Shown here one piece after another: positions 49,246 through 58,434 of a stretch of 64,000 nt of DNA. Position 1 is the stretch's first letter, and each line of letters begins with the position of its first letter. Origin of the DNA: Setoptus koraiensis (taxonomy: Eukaryota > Arthropoda); contig CM106585.1 of assembly GCA_048013815.1 (NCBI GenBank), positions 6,758,001 through 6,822,000 of the forward strand, given 5' to 3'. Position numbers and translations under genes: made by a program. The notes beneath the pieces were generated by a model that was not told where the DNA came from, searched no databases, and saw only the letters and a program-made list of their open reading frames with translations.

Positions 49246-50769
49246 CAAGCTTTTGGCTCAAACTTTGATTAATTCCAGTGACCACCGCCACGTTAAACCA
49301 CACTGACATTGATAAATGGATGCTGACAAACACTCACAATGAATAGTTTCAGGATAACGGCCAGAGGAAAGCCAGAGGGCAGCACAAATAGAGAATTCAT
49401 ATTAGAATTAAATCATATTTATCTTTACCGTTATACACAAACCCAACACACATATATATACACACCTATATATATGATATACATAGTTATTTTCGTCGAG
49501 TGTATCATCTATGTGGACTATTCTCAATTGCATAAACTAATCGGTGCGCCAACAAGCAAACGCAACCACTCTTACAACACCAAATCAATATTGTATCACC
49601 TTTAGGTATATACAAAACCATATATACATGTACAATCACCGTTCCTCTTGTTATATGTTATGTAACCATCTGGCTATTTGTATCAAGTTGTATTGTAACA
49701 CCGCCACCACCATCATCATCATCGCCTCATAAATAATTTATGGTCAGTCACTCCAGTAGATGATGGTGGCGGTCTAGTTGGCGGATAAGTAGCTTACATG
49801 TGACAAGCAATATAAAGACAAGAACTTCCAAATTAGGAAACAATTATTATCAATATTAGAACATTATAGACTATCCCTCTCTCTCTCTTTCTCTCTATGT
49901 CCCACTCCTCCTAGTCAAATCCGGATACAGAAAGAAACAACAAAAAATAGCGACCACAAACAGATATTCAATTAACAGTAATACATACATAATAGATCAC
50001 ACGCTATTTACACTTGTATTGGGACATCATTGTTGTTGCTATCATAATAATAATGTTTTGCAGCATCTCCAATAACGAACGGGCTTGTCATAGATTCTGC
50101 AAACTAAAATTCAAAAATACAAGTCTGCTCACTTATGATCATTCAAACTAGGAAACCCGACAGAATCCCCATCACGAGTTACGGCAATGGTGATAGTTAA
50201 TCGCTCATGTAAAAAAATCTTCTCTATCAGGTTTCACATCGAATCTTATTACATGTATCATCTCTTTTTTGTTCCAAAATTAGTAATTATTATTACGTCA
50301 ACGAACGCACTATCATATTGTCCACTAATAATTGTATTATTATCACCAGCAATACATCATGTAAGAATATCGAAGGAAAAAAGATAGAGAGCAAGAGAGA
50401 AACAATAATCATATCATTGCACAACGAAACTACACTAAATGTATACATGACCTGAAGTTAGGTTGACGCAACAAATCACCACATTAAACAAACAAACAAA
50501 CAAACAAAAAACTGTTATTGAATTGAAAACTATTGAATTGCTGTTGAGACAGTAGAGTCAGACCAATAGTATCCCTGAATTTATATAAATTGAATTATTG
50601 AATATAGATTGAAATTTAATTGCTGTTGGTATTTCGTAAGTTTTGAGTTGTGTGAAGACAATTGATAGACTATAATAATAGGCCAATTTGTACGGTTCAC
50701 AAGATGGGGAAAAGAATACACATGAACGTATCCAAAGATTTGAATACATCAGGGATTTTGTCAAGTGTA
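49246..50769. other. Shal 3' UTR and Rpn5 3' flank, no gene
   Basis: About 1.5 kb of AT-rich DNA between the Shal stop and the Rpn5 stop, which converge. It holds a CT-rich tract near 49876-49900, an ACAAACAA tract near 50485-50510 and scattered AT-rich words. Short frames here give no recognisable protein. No clear AATAAA stands out for either gene. Confidence 0.6.
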
Positions 50770-52176
50770 TCAATCTTGTATTGCGCGAATTATTGTAGGT
50801 GCTCCTCTGCTCAAATGGTTCATTTCTTCCTTGTTGATTAAGTGGTTTGTTTTTCCAACTAATGACATCAACGAGTTTAAATTTCTCGACCAATCGTTGA
50901 GTACTTCATTGGGATGCTTGTGTGCGCTAAAGCTCACAATACCGGCAAGACGATCGACCTTGGCCCATATAGTCTTATTCACCACCATATAACTTAAAAC
51001 TTCCTCAGCCTCATCAATGGATAGATTTAATAATTCAGACATTCTAACTAGCCTAACTCTGCTGTAGTATTTCGTCATAATGCGTATGTTGTGCTCTACA
51101 ATGCGACTCTTAAAATCTTTCCACCGTTTATCCGCTTGTTCGTTTCCGACAGGGAAGACATCAGTTGGAGGACATGCAGGCGTTCCTACTCTCAGTAACG
51201 TCTCATATTGTTCCACAACTTGATTCCAGAATATTAGTTCAGCTGTGGTGAAAGCTTTCAATAATCCTTTGAATTGTGGTATTTCATCTAATGTCTTCTC
51301 TAATGACAGGCGGTGTATCAGATCCGATTGCTCGTTATCATATGGGGCGAGGACGGCATATAAGACGACATTCTTAAGTGTCTGGTGTTTCCTAATGGTG
51401 TCATCTTTGATGACTTTAGTCTGGAATACTGCCTGATAATGTTTGCAAATAGCCAAATAACGTCCATCATGCTGATCAATCTGTATCATAAGGTCATAAT
51501 ATTTCAATTTGAGATGATTGACATCTTCATCTACAAAGAACTTGGTGCTAACTTTTTTGCTAATTATCTGTGCCCTTATATAATCCTTCACCGCCAAACA
51601 GTAGCGTATCTGTTCTAGAATAAGTTCGGTTTTTTCTTTCTTATCCATGGAACCCAATGTTTCCACCTGAGTCTCTTGCATTATCTTAGCCGCCTCCTCC
51701 ATAAGCCCGTCATTTTCTTTGATTTGAGCAAGCCTGTGAGTTAATCTAGCCCTTTCCACTTCTACGTAGATCTTGCCCGCAGTGACTGTGCGTAATGTAT
51801 TGATGAATAATAATTGAGTCGCTTTGTCAGGTGCCTTGTCTACCCATTCACAACATTTTTGTACCATGGCAGTGACTGCCTGTTTGTATTGACCACGACG
51901 TTTAGTTAGGCCAGTTATTTGTTCGGTGAGTGTCTGCCATTGGCCCACCTCGTAGCACAGACTAACAATACCCACCAGTATACGACTAGTTGAAGACATG
52001 TCAGCTCCGGTTCTTGTTTGTTTCTCTAGAGTCGATAGTATCTCAATGGCCTCGGACAGTCTCTTTGGGTCCTCTTTGGTTATCTTCTCACAATAAGGCA
52101 ATTTTTCGTCCACAACCGAACTGTAGTCAACCTCCATTTTGACTATCTTGCCCGAGTCTGTAAAATCCATGTCCAT
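50770..52176 (-). CDS. PSMD12: 26S proteasome lid subunit Rpn5 / PSMD12
   Basis: Non-ATPase regulatory subunit of the 26S proteasome lid, a scaffold that helps dock the Rpn11 deubiquitinase. A single 468-aa open frame, close to the roughly 455 aa of animal orthologues. Family blocks seen: [15 protein letters not shown] near the start, [33 protein letters not shown], the alpha-solenoid of the middle, [18 protein letters not shown], and a C-terminal PCI domain (roughly residues 250-425) with [19 protein letters not shown]. The ATG at 52176 is supported by the typical acidic start; a second methionine lies two residues later. It has no intron, whereas most animal orthologues have several. It is followed on the same strand by the next upstream small ORF and KTI12, without sign of a real operon. 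Confidence 0.96.
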   Translation of the reverse strand: MDMDFTDSGKIVKMEVDYSSVVDEKLPYCEKITKEDPKRLSEAIEILSTLEKQTRTGADMSSTSRILVGIVSLCYEVGQWQTLTEQITGLTKRRGQYKQAVTAMVQKCCEWVDKAPDKATQLLFINTLRTVTAGKIYVEVERARLTHRLAQIKENDGLMEEAAKIMQETQVETLGSMDKKEKTELILEQIRYCLAVKDYIRAQIISKKVSTKFFVDEDVNHLKLKYYDLMIQIDQHDGRYLAICKHYQAVFQTKVIKDDTIRKHQTLKNVVLYAVLAPYDNEQSDLIHRLSLEKTLDEIPQFKGLLKAFTTAELIFWNQVVEQYETLLRVGTPACPPTDVFPVGNEQADKRWKDFKSRIVEHNIRIMTKYYSRVRLVRMSELLNLSIDEAEEVLSYMVVNKTIWAKVDRLAGIVSFSAHKHPNEVLNDWSRNLNSLMSLVGKTNHLINKEEMNHLSRGAPTIIRAIQD

Positions 52177-52326
52177 CTTGAATGAGAATTAAATTTGTTT
52201 CAATTCCTCTTGAAGTCTCAATAAGCAGAAAAGGCCGGTCACAATGTAGACGAGACGAATATGGGCTGTGTAATAATTAGGCGACAACTATTGATTGTAA
52301 TAACCGAGTCACTAGTTACTGTGGTA

Positions 52327-52563
52327 TTAGAGGCAATCGAAGCGATGGTGTCTCAATAATAAATATGTAGTGAAAATAAAAAGATTACAGAAGATGCTGT
52401 GATATACTGTGCTACAATAACAAGCACCGCTGACATGAGACGATTTCAAGGGGCAAATCTTTTGAATCTGGTCTTGTAGAGAGACCGGCTCCGCATAACA
52501 AATACCGATTAGTGCTTTATTCACTTCGCTCAACATTTGTTTCGACACCGCACACAACGGCAT
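52327..52563 (-). CDS. Small putative membrane protein, unrecognised
   Basis: A 78-aa open frame between Rpn5 and KTI12 on the same strand. The N-terminal half is soluble (MPLCAVSKQMLSEVNKALIG), and the C-terminal half has six cysteines in all and one hydrophobic stretch around residues 52-70 ending in basic RHHRF. I do not recognise a family. The frame begins just after an AT-rich stretch that would suit a promoter. It may be a real small gene, one exon of a spliced gene, or chance; transcript evidence would decide. Confidence is low. Confidence 0.3.
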   Translation of the reverse strand: MPLCAVSKQMLSEVNKALIGICYAEPVSLQDQIQKICPLKSSHVSGACYCSTVYHSIFCNLFIFTTYLLLRHHRFDCL

Positions 52564-52666
52564 CTTCTGCGATAGTTAAATATTGAGGCGCCAAATTTGA
52601 ATTATTTTTCAAAAAAAAAAAAATCTTTATAAAAACAACAATTTGTTCCTTGAAAGACTCTTCTTT

Positions 52667-53644
52667 CTAAAGAGATTCAAGATATTGAACGAATAGCTCG
52701 GCAATATTAGAGCCATTCTCAATCGGATGCAACTTGGTATAAACAATGAATTGGCGCTTCAAACGACTGAGCTCGGCATTCGACATTACTTTGGTGTAGG
52801 TGTATTTCTTGCTTGTCCCCGGTATAGTTACCACGCCCGAAGGAGCACGGGTCAATTTTTGGTGTTTCAAAATTGCCTCAACCACTTTAGTGGTTATAGA
52901 TTCTAGCTCTTGAAAGAAATTAAGCGGTTGAGATGTCGGCGGAGCGGTGCTCTTGTTAGGAAGCAGAGGGTTGCTTTTTGTGATAAACTCAAATATCTTG
53001 CTGATGTCAAGATCTTTAGCTTCCTTATCTGACACCAAAAACAGGGGCGAGTCCCAGCGATCTTTTTCGTTACACTTTTCGTATCGCTGTATTAGTGCCT
53101 CGAATGTTGCATCGTCATATCCATTAGAGTCTTTTTCGTCATCGACATCCTTGTCACTAGAATCAATGCTACTTTCACCCTCTATCTCGTTATCCTCGGG
53201 CTCTTCCTCGTAGCATCTTTCAGCCTGCCTGTCACAGTGCTCCTGATTTCTGGTTTTGCAAACCTCGACCGGGGGATAACATTCCACAACACAATGCTGA
53301 GTTTTGGCCTCCTTGCTTATGCAGTACAATTCATATCTGAAACCTTTGATATAACAAGCTGCGTCCAGTATCACAATATGTCCCTGGTTAATATAACGTG
53401 AAGCCTCACTTTTAAGCCAACCACGAAGCTCTTTCTCGCGATTCAAGTTTTGGTAGACGGTGTAGCGGCCCTCAGCATTAAGTCTTCTTCCATCTGTTAC
53501 CAGTTTGACCTGTCTTCTTTTTTTTCGACTGCCGGAACCTTGTGATTCCTTTTTCTCGAGATGTTCTACAAAATAATCACGAATCTGTTTGGCAATTCGT
53601 GATTTACCTGAACAAGGCAGACCAGTCACGATTATTAATGGCAT
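52667..53644 (-). CDS. KTI12: KTI12 homologue, Elongator-associated P-loop protein
   Basis: P-loop ATPase/kinase-like protein, related to phosphoseryl-tRNA kinase, that works with the Elongator complex in wobble-uridine modification of tRNAs. The 325-aa frame begins MPLIIVTGLPCSGKS, giving a Walker A motif at residues 8-15 right after the first strand, as in the family. Further blocks: DAACYIKGFRYELYC (the DxxNYIKGxRYELxC family motif), RWDSPLF, and the C-terminal region with LNFFQELESITTKVVEAI and LRRQF-like LKRQFI. A Glu/Asp/Ser-rich acidic insert sits near residues 143-175. Length is close to the human 354 aa. No intron is seen. The start at 53644 is the only one that fits the P-loop position. 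Confidence 0.95.
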   Translation of the reverse strand: MPLIIVTGLPCSGKSRIAKQIRDYFVEHLEKKESQGSGSRKKRRQVKLVTDGRRLNAEGRYTVYQNLNREKELRGWLKSEASRYINQGHIVILDAACYIKGFRYELYCISKEAKTQHCVVECYPPVEVCKTRNQEHCDRQAERCYEEEPEDNEIEGESSIDSSDKDVDDEKDSNGYDDATFEALIQRYEKCNEKDRWDSPLFLVSDKEAKDLDISKIFEFITKSNPLLPNKSTAPPTSQPLNFFQELESITTKVVEAILKHQKLTRAPSGVVTIPGTSKKYTYTKVMSNAELSRLKRQFIVYTKLHPIENGSNIAELFVQYLESL

Positions 53645-54382
53645 CTCCTCGATGGTTCTTCAGTCGAATACTTTAAAATCAAATCAACAAAACTCAATTG
53701 CTGGTTGCCTAGATCGACAATGTGATGGGTCATTTTCGCTGACACAGCTCCAGAATTCGGGACGAAATGATATTTCGATTCTTTCAAAAAAGATTATTTA
53801 TAGGTTCCGTGTGGGTCTGCAGTGGATGGGTGTGGTCTGGGTACGCGCGCGGTTGGAGTGCATCGGGCCCGGTGAGAGCATCACGGGCTTGATACCTCGG
53901 CGAGTAGTCTAATGCAACGACATCGAAAGTAACGATCCGTCGACAACAATTATTCGATGCTTCGCTCAACAACGTTCATTCCATGGAAAGATCGATTCCT
54001 TTAGTCGATAAAACAACGATATTCACCGTGTCCATTAGTATCTAGACCCGGCTCTGACCCTCCCGCTCATTAGCAGGCATCGGAAGGCTGTAGGCGTGGA
54101 CGGTAGGCCGGGGCCGCATGGCAGTTTCGACGAATCGAGTTGTCGGCGAATGAAATCGTTCGACGATTCGTAGCACGCCAGGCACAGTTGTGTGCAGCGA
54201 ATGAAGTTACGATTCATTGGGTAACTGTGCCATTTCGTGAAAGTTTGCCAATCAAAACACATGGCCGGCGAAATCGTGTACATGTAAATACTTGTGAAGA
54301 TAGAGATACCACGTTTATATTTGTTTGTATATTTGTTTGTATATTAGTCGCTAGAACTCCAATTATCCAGGCTCTATCAATC
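53645..54382. promoter_or_regulatory. Divergent promoter region of KTI12 and LSM7
   Basis: About 740 bp without a convincing gene between two divergent start codons. An in-frame upstream ATG for LSM7 at 54140 exists but would add an unrelated 81-residue extension, so it is unlikely to be used. The stretch probably contains both promoters and the LSM7 leader. Confidence 0.5.
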
Positions 54383-54736
54383 ATGTCTGGTCACCATCAA
54401 GCTAGATCTAACAACCAGCAGCAAGGAAATTCTGGCCAGAAGGTTGCGCCAAAGAAAGAAAGTATAATAAATCTCAGTAAATATTTAGACAAAAGTGTTA
54501 GAGTCAAATTTCAAGGAGGCCGCGAAGCGACAGGAATATTAAAGGGTTACGACCAATTATTAAATTTGGTCCTTGATAGCACACAAGAGTATTTGAGAGA
54601 TGCCAACGACAGTTCTAAGCTTACAGATGAAACGAGGTCTCTCGGACTGATCGTATGCCGCGGACCCGCCATCATTGTTGTGTGTCCAGAAGAGGGACAC
54701 GAGTCTATAACGAATCCATTCACAGAAGCTGAATAA
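54383..54736 (+). CDS. LSM7: LSM7, U6 snRNA-associated Sm-like protein
   Basis: Subunit of the Lsm1-7 ring (cytoplasmic mRNA decapping and decay) and the Lsm2-8 ring (U6 snRNA binding in the nucleus). The 117-aa product has a short Gln/Asn-rich N-tail, then KKESIINLSKYLDKSVRVKF, the Sm1 motif with GGREATGILKGYDQLLNLVLD, and the Sm2 motif with LGLIVCRGPAIIVVCP, ending in NPFTEAE. This matches LSM7 throughout (human 103 aa). The open frame extends to 54140, but I start at the ATG at 54383 because conservation begins soon after it. No intron. Confidence 0.96.
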   Translation: MSGHHQARSNNQQQGNSGQKVAPKKESIINLSKYLDKSVRVKFQGGREATGILKGYDQLLNLVLDSTQEYLRDANDSSKLTDETRSLGLIVCRGPAIIVVCPEEGHESITNPFTEAE

Positions 54737-54866
54737 TAAATAAGCAAACAAACGAAAATCCATCTTCAAATGATGCGTACGTCTAGTTGAGCAGTTAACA
54801 GCTACTTCAAATTTATGAATCATTAAGCGAGACAACAAGAAAATATATGAATGATATGTAACACTC

Positions 54867-54872
54867 AATAAA
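54867..54872 (+). terminator. Poly(A) signal of LSM7 (AATAAA)
   Basis: Canonical AATAAA about 130 bp after the LSM7 stop codon, within AT-rich DNA. Confidence 0.7.
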
Positions 54873-54931
54873 AAATAACCGAACAAGTGAAGCGTTGTTT
54901 AGGTTTCTTTGAGAATGAGTATTGTGACTTT

Positions 54932-54937
54932 TTTATT
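54932..54937 (-). terminator. Poly(A) signal of the secreted-protein gene (AATAAA on minus strand)
   Basis: TTTATT on the plus strand reads AATAAA on the minus strand, only about 16 bp after the stop codon at 54953. The 3' UTR of this gene must be very short, and the LSM7 and secreted-protein transcripts probably end within tens of bases of each other. Confidence 0.55.
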
Positions 54938-54952
54938 TAAAATTTTAAAATT

Positions 54953-55465
54953 CTACATAAATGGAATTATACCTAGGCTAGCTAGAGTTTGTAAAGGTGA
55001 TCTCTTACATTTATCGAATATTTTCGAGCAACTGTGCCCCATCATACCTTCCAACCAGGCTTGAGCGTAGGGGCTAGACATGTCAGTTATATTCCTGATT
55101 GCCAGTCTTAAAAGCCAGTTGCTGATGAAACTTATCTTCTTGTAAATTAATACTCCCATCTCACATGCAGCGCGATTCCTGCACTGGTCATCAGCAATAT
55201 GTAAATATCTATTTGCGCCCGTGTTAATAACTGAATATAAAGTTGATGTTAACGATGATGATGAAGATGATGGTGACGATGAAGATTCGGCCGTTTTGGG
55301 CGTCTCGGAGGTTTGACTAGATGAGGCGGACCTAGGTGAGATTAAGGATCGGCCGATGGAAACATGTCCTCCTCTGACTAATTCGTGTTGTCCGCGAATG
55401 AAAGTTGGGAAGACGACAACTGAAATGATAATAGGTAAGAAAGAGTTAAAAGTTGTTGGTTTCAT
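54953..55465 (-). CDS. Small secreted protein, unrecognised
   Basis: A 170-aa protein. I start at the ATG at 55465 because it is followed by a good signal peptide (MKPTTFNSFLPIIISVVVFP, cleavage likely near FIRGQ); the open frame extends 50 codons further upstream without a better start. After the signal comes a Ser/Thr-rich low-complexity linker (about residues 40-75), then a compact domain of about 80 residues with four cysteines, CRNRAACEMG and later GHSCSKIFDKC, and hydrophobic helices between. That layout resembles small extracellular arthropod proteins with paired cysteines, but I cannot name a family. It is convergent with LSM7 and divergent from the ValRS gene. Confidence 0.7.
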   Translation of the reverse strand: MKPTTFNSFLPIIISVVVFPTFIRGQHELVRGGHVSIGRSLISPRSASSSQTSETPKTAESSSSPSSSSSSLTSTLYSVINTGANRYLHIADDQCRNRAACEMGVLIYKKISFISNWLLRLAIRNITDMSSPYAQAWLEGMMGHSCSKIFDKCKRSPLQTLASLGIIPFM

Positions 55466-55899
55466 TATGATGATGTGTTGACCAATTAAAACTATAAAGT
55501 AATCAACTGTGTGATATGATGATGGTGCTAGGTCATGGGCGAATAAACATGATCTAACCATTGTACCTAGAGATCTCGCCCTTAAATAGGCGATGGCACC
55601 GCTAAAATGTGACAATGTTATATAATGTTATATGACAATAACACTTGAAAGTTTGACGTCCACAACTCGCATGTGTAATTGCACATGAGTGGCTAGATCT
55701 GACGAGATCTGAATCCGATACTTTTCTCCATGCGAAAACTACTAGCGATTTCAACGCCCACGGGTACAAGTAGTACCGCGTCATATTGTGCGTGATGCAG
55801 GGAACATATTACCCGAACACACCTACCGCAATATTCGCTGTTTGAAATAAAAACAATCACATCAGCGCGTGTTCATCAGCTATAAACATCCAATGGAAT
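55466..55899. promoter_or_regulatory. Divergent promoter region of the secreted-protein and ValRS genes
   Basis: 434 bp between divergent starts. It includes the 50-codon upstream extension of the minus-strand frame, which I regard as leader. An imperfect GATCTGACGAGATC-type inverted repeat lies near 55697. No gene seen. Confidence 0.4.
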
Positions 55900-58434
55900 A
55901 TGTATCAGTCACTAGTTAAACAGTCTCATTTGTTAGAATATCTCCGACGGGCTCCGGGAAAACAAATACTTCATCGTGAGACTGAAGAATGGTCCAAGGC
56001 TTTCTGGAATCACAAGAGAGTCGTAGAATTAGGCGGCAGTGAATCATGCCTTGAGAGTTTGCCTCATCTCAAGGATGAGATATTCACCATGATATTACCT
56101 CCTCCCAACATAACTGGGAATCTTCATCTGGGGCATGCATTGACAGCCTCGATACAAGACACAATAGTCAGGCACAAGCTAATGACGGGCAAAAAGGTGG
56201 ACTGGATTCCAGGATTTGATCACGCGGGCCTGTCAACGCAAACCATGGTAGAGAAACAATTATGGAGGGACAACCGTCAAACGAGGCAGGCACTTGGCAA
56301 AGAGAAGTTCCTAGAAATGTCAAACAAATGGAAAGAGGATAGAATTGCTGAGATGAAGAGTCAGTTAGACAGATTTGGTCTTTTGTTGAATTATGACAAG
56401 GAGTATTTTACTATGGACGAACGAATGAGCAAAGCAGTGACCAAAGCCTTCATAAAACTCCATCAAGAAGGACTACTCTATAGAGAGGCTAAACCGGTGC
56501 ATTGGTCAACGTTCCTTCAATCGACATTGTCAGACATAGAGGTGTCCAAAGTGTATTTGAAGGGCAAGACTCTCCTGGATGTTCCTGGGTATAGCAACAA
56601 AATTGCGTTCGGCTTACTGCACAAGTTTGCTCTGAAAATTTTAGACGCCACCAACACCACTCCGACAGATGAGGAAATTTCTGTGGCTACAACTCGCATC
56701 GAGACCATGCTCGGCGATGTGGCTATCGCTGTGAATCCCAATGACTCAAGATACCAGCATTATATAGGAAGAATGTGTATTCATCCGCTGACTGGCAAGA
56801 AAATTCCCATAATTGGCGATGAGTATGTTGTGATTGATAAAGGGACAGGTGCAGTGAAAATTACCCCATACGTAGATGAAGCAGATTGGGCTCTGGCGAA
56901 ACGCCATAACTTACCGATAGAGAGGACCATAGACGATTCAGGGACCATCCTCTGTCCTTCTGCGCCAAAATTTGATGGCATAAAACAATTCGACGCTAGA
57001 GAGCTGATTATAGAAGCTCTTGACGAACTGAAGCTGTTCAGAGGATCCGAGGATTATCAAACATCTGTTCCGGTGTGTTCAAGAACAGGTGATATTATTG
57101 ACAAACGACCTCTAACCCAATGGTTCATCAATTGCGAACAGTTAGCCATAAGCGCCATGAATGCAGTGAAAAATGGTAAGATAGATTTGCAACCGGACAA
57201 CTACAAAAACTCCATATCCTCATGGCTAGTGGATAACGGAGTGAAAGATTGGTGCATTTCTAGACAGAGTTGGTGGGGCCATAGAATACCAGCTTACAGG
57301 TTGTCCGATAACCCAGACGCAACTGATAGTTGGGTTGCTGCGTCTAGCATGGATGAAGCCAAAATGTTGCTAGTCACACGGAATGGTCATAGCGACTCTG
57401 AGATATATCAGGATTGCGATGTACTCGACACATGGTTTTCATCATCTTTGCTGCCACTCTCTGTTAGTGATTGGCCTGGTGAGAAATTTGAAAGTAACCG
57501 AGCCAAGGGCCTGTTTCCGTTATCTTTAATGGAAACAGGGTTTGACATTCTCAACTACTGGGTGTCGAGAATGATAATTCTAAGTCTGCACCTCACTGGT
57601 GATGTGCCTTTCAAGAAAGTGTTACTTCACGGAATGGTATGTGATAGCAAAGGTAAAAAGATGTCGAAATCAGTAGGTAATGTCATTAATCCGCTTGATA
57701 TTATCGATGGTACCCGAAGCAACAAACGTGATATAAATGCCCTGACCAGCAAAGATAAAAATGTCGATATACCCGAATGCGGCCCGGATGTTCTAAGAGC
57801 TTACCTAATAAGCTCTCGTTCGAAAAAAGAAATCATCAGTTTTCAAGTTGAAAATTTGATTGGTTTGAGAAAATTTACAAACAAAATTTGGAACAATTAT
57901 CGTTACATTTTACCTTTGATTGAAGCTAATCAAAACTTGAACATTAGTATGCATTATAATCTCGACGATTTGAATGATTTAAGTGAGATTGATAAGACAG
58001 TGCTAAGTCAAATGGCGGATTGTGTCGAAGAATGTGAGTCAGCCTTTATCGAAGACAACCTATATATAGGTTATGAAGCCATTTACAAGTTTTGGATGAT
58101 AAACTTTTGTAACACATATTTGCCTAAAACCAAAGACTTGGTTCGCTCATCCGCCAAAAACAATATTGAATTAAACGAAAGAGATTGTTTTCGCACGCTA
58201 CAAATTCAAGTGAAGTGTCTGGAAACGGTAACAAGACTACTACATCCCTATATGCCACATCTGACTGAGCTTGTATATCAGAAATTGCGCGTCGCCTGCT
58301 TAGGAAATCGTGTTAACGAAGATAATATCGATTCATTAACACCCAGCATATGCTTTGCGAGTTACCCCACAAGTTTAGAATGGGTTAGATACAGAGATAA
58401 AAATGATTACAATCATAATAGTTGTAAGAAATAA
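55900..58434 (+). CDS. VARS2: Valyl-tRNA synthetase, mitochondrial type
   Basis: Class I aminoacyl-tRNA synthetase charging tRNA-Val. The uninterrupted 844-aa frame carries PPPNITGNLHLGHAL with the HIGH-type motif HLGH at 76-79, the CP1 insertion (about 215-365), SRQSWWGHRIPAY, LDTWFSSSLLPLS and KMSKS at 587-591, followed by the tRNA-anticodon-binding helical domain. It is shorter than cytosolic ValRS (about 1,000 to 1,260 aa), lacks the N-terminal GST-like domain and clearly lacks the long C-terminal coiled coil. The N-terminus is basic with few acids (LLEYLRRAPGKQILHR), which suits a mitochondrial presequence. In the editing domain the usual TPAHD segment reads TPYVD (residues 322-326): the aspartate stays, the histidine is lost. 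A second, cytosolic ValRS gene is expected elsewhere. The mitochondrial assignment is inferred, not proven. Confidence 0.9.
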   Translation: MYQSLVKQSHLLEYLRRAPGKQILHRETEEWSKAFWNHKRVVELGGSESCLESLPHLKDEIFTMILPPPNITGNLHLGHALTASIQDTIVRHKLMTGKKVDWIPGFDHAGLSTQTMVEKQLWRDNRQTRQALGKEKFLEMSNKWKEDRIAEMKSQLDRFGLLLNYDKEYFTMDERMSKAVTKAFIKLHQEGLLYREAKPVHWSTFLQSTLSDIEVSKVYLKGKTLLDVPGYSNKIAFGLLHKFALKILDATNTTPTDEEISVATTRIETMLGDVAIAVNPNDSRYQHYIGRMCIHPLTGKKIPIIGDEYVVIDKGTGAVKITPYVDEADWALAKRHNLPIERTIDDSGTILCPSAPKFDGIKQFDARELIIEALDELKLFRGSEDYQTSVPVCSRTGDIIDKRPLTQWFINCEQLAISAMNAVKNGKIDLQPDNYKNSISSWLVDNGVKDWCISRQSWWGHRIPAYRLSDNPDATDSWVAASSMDEAKMLLVTRNGHSDSEIYQDCDVLDTWFSSSLLPLSVSDWPGEKFESNRAKGLFPLSLMETGFDILNYWVSRMIILSLHLTGDVPFKKVLLHGMVCDSKGKKMSKSVGNVINPLDIIDGTRSNKRDINALTSKDKNVDIPECGPDVLRAYLISSRSKKEIISFQVENLIGLRKFTNKIWNNYRYILPLIEANQNLNISMHYNLDDLNDLSEIDKTVLSQMADCVEECESAFIEDNLYIGYEAIYKFWMINFCNTYLPKTKDLVRSSAKNNIELNERDCFRTLQIQVKCLETVTRLLHPYMPHLTELVYQKLRVACLGNRVNEDNIDSLTPSICFASYPTSLEWVRYRDKNDYNHNSCKK

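Noticed and set aside
54140-54382. Upstream start for LSM7
   Set aside because: It would add 81 residues unrelated to the family; the ATG at 54383 matches known LSM7 length.
55466-55615. 50-codon N-terminal extension of the secreted protein
   Set aside because: The signal peptide begins at the internal methionine at 55465, so the extension would bury it.
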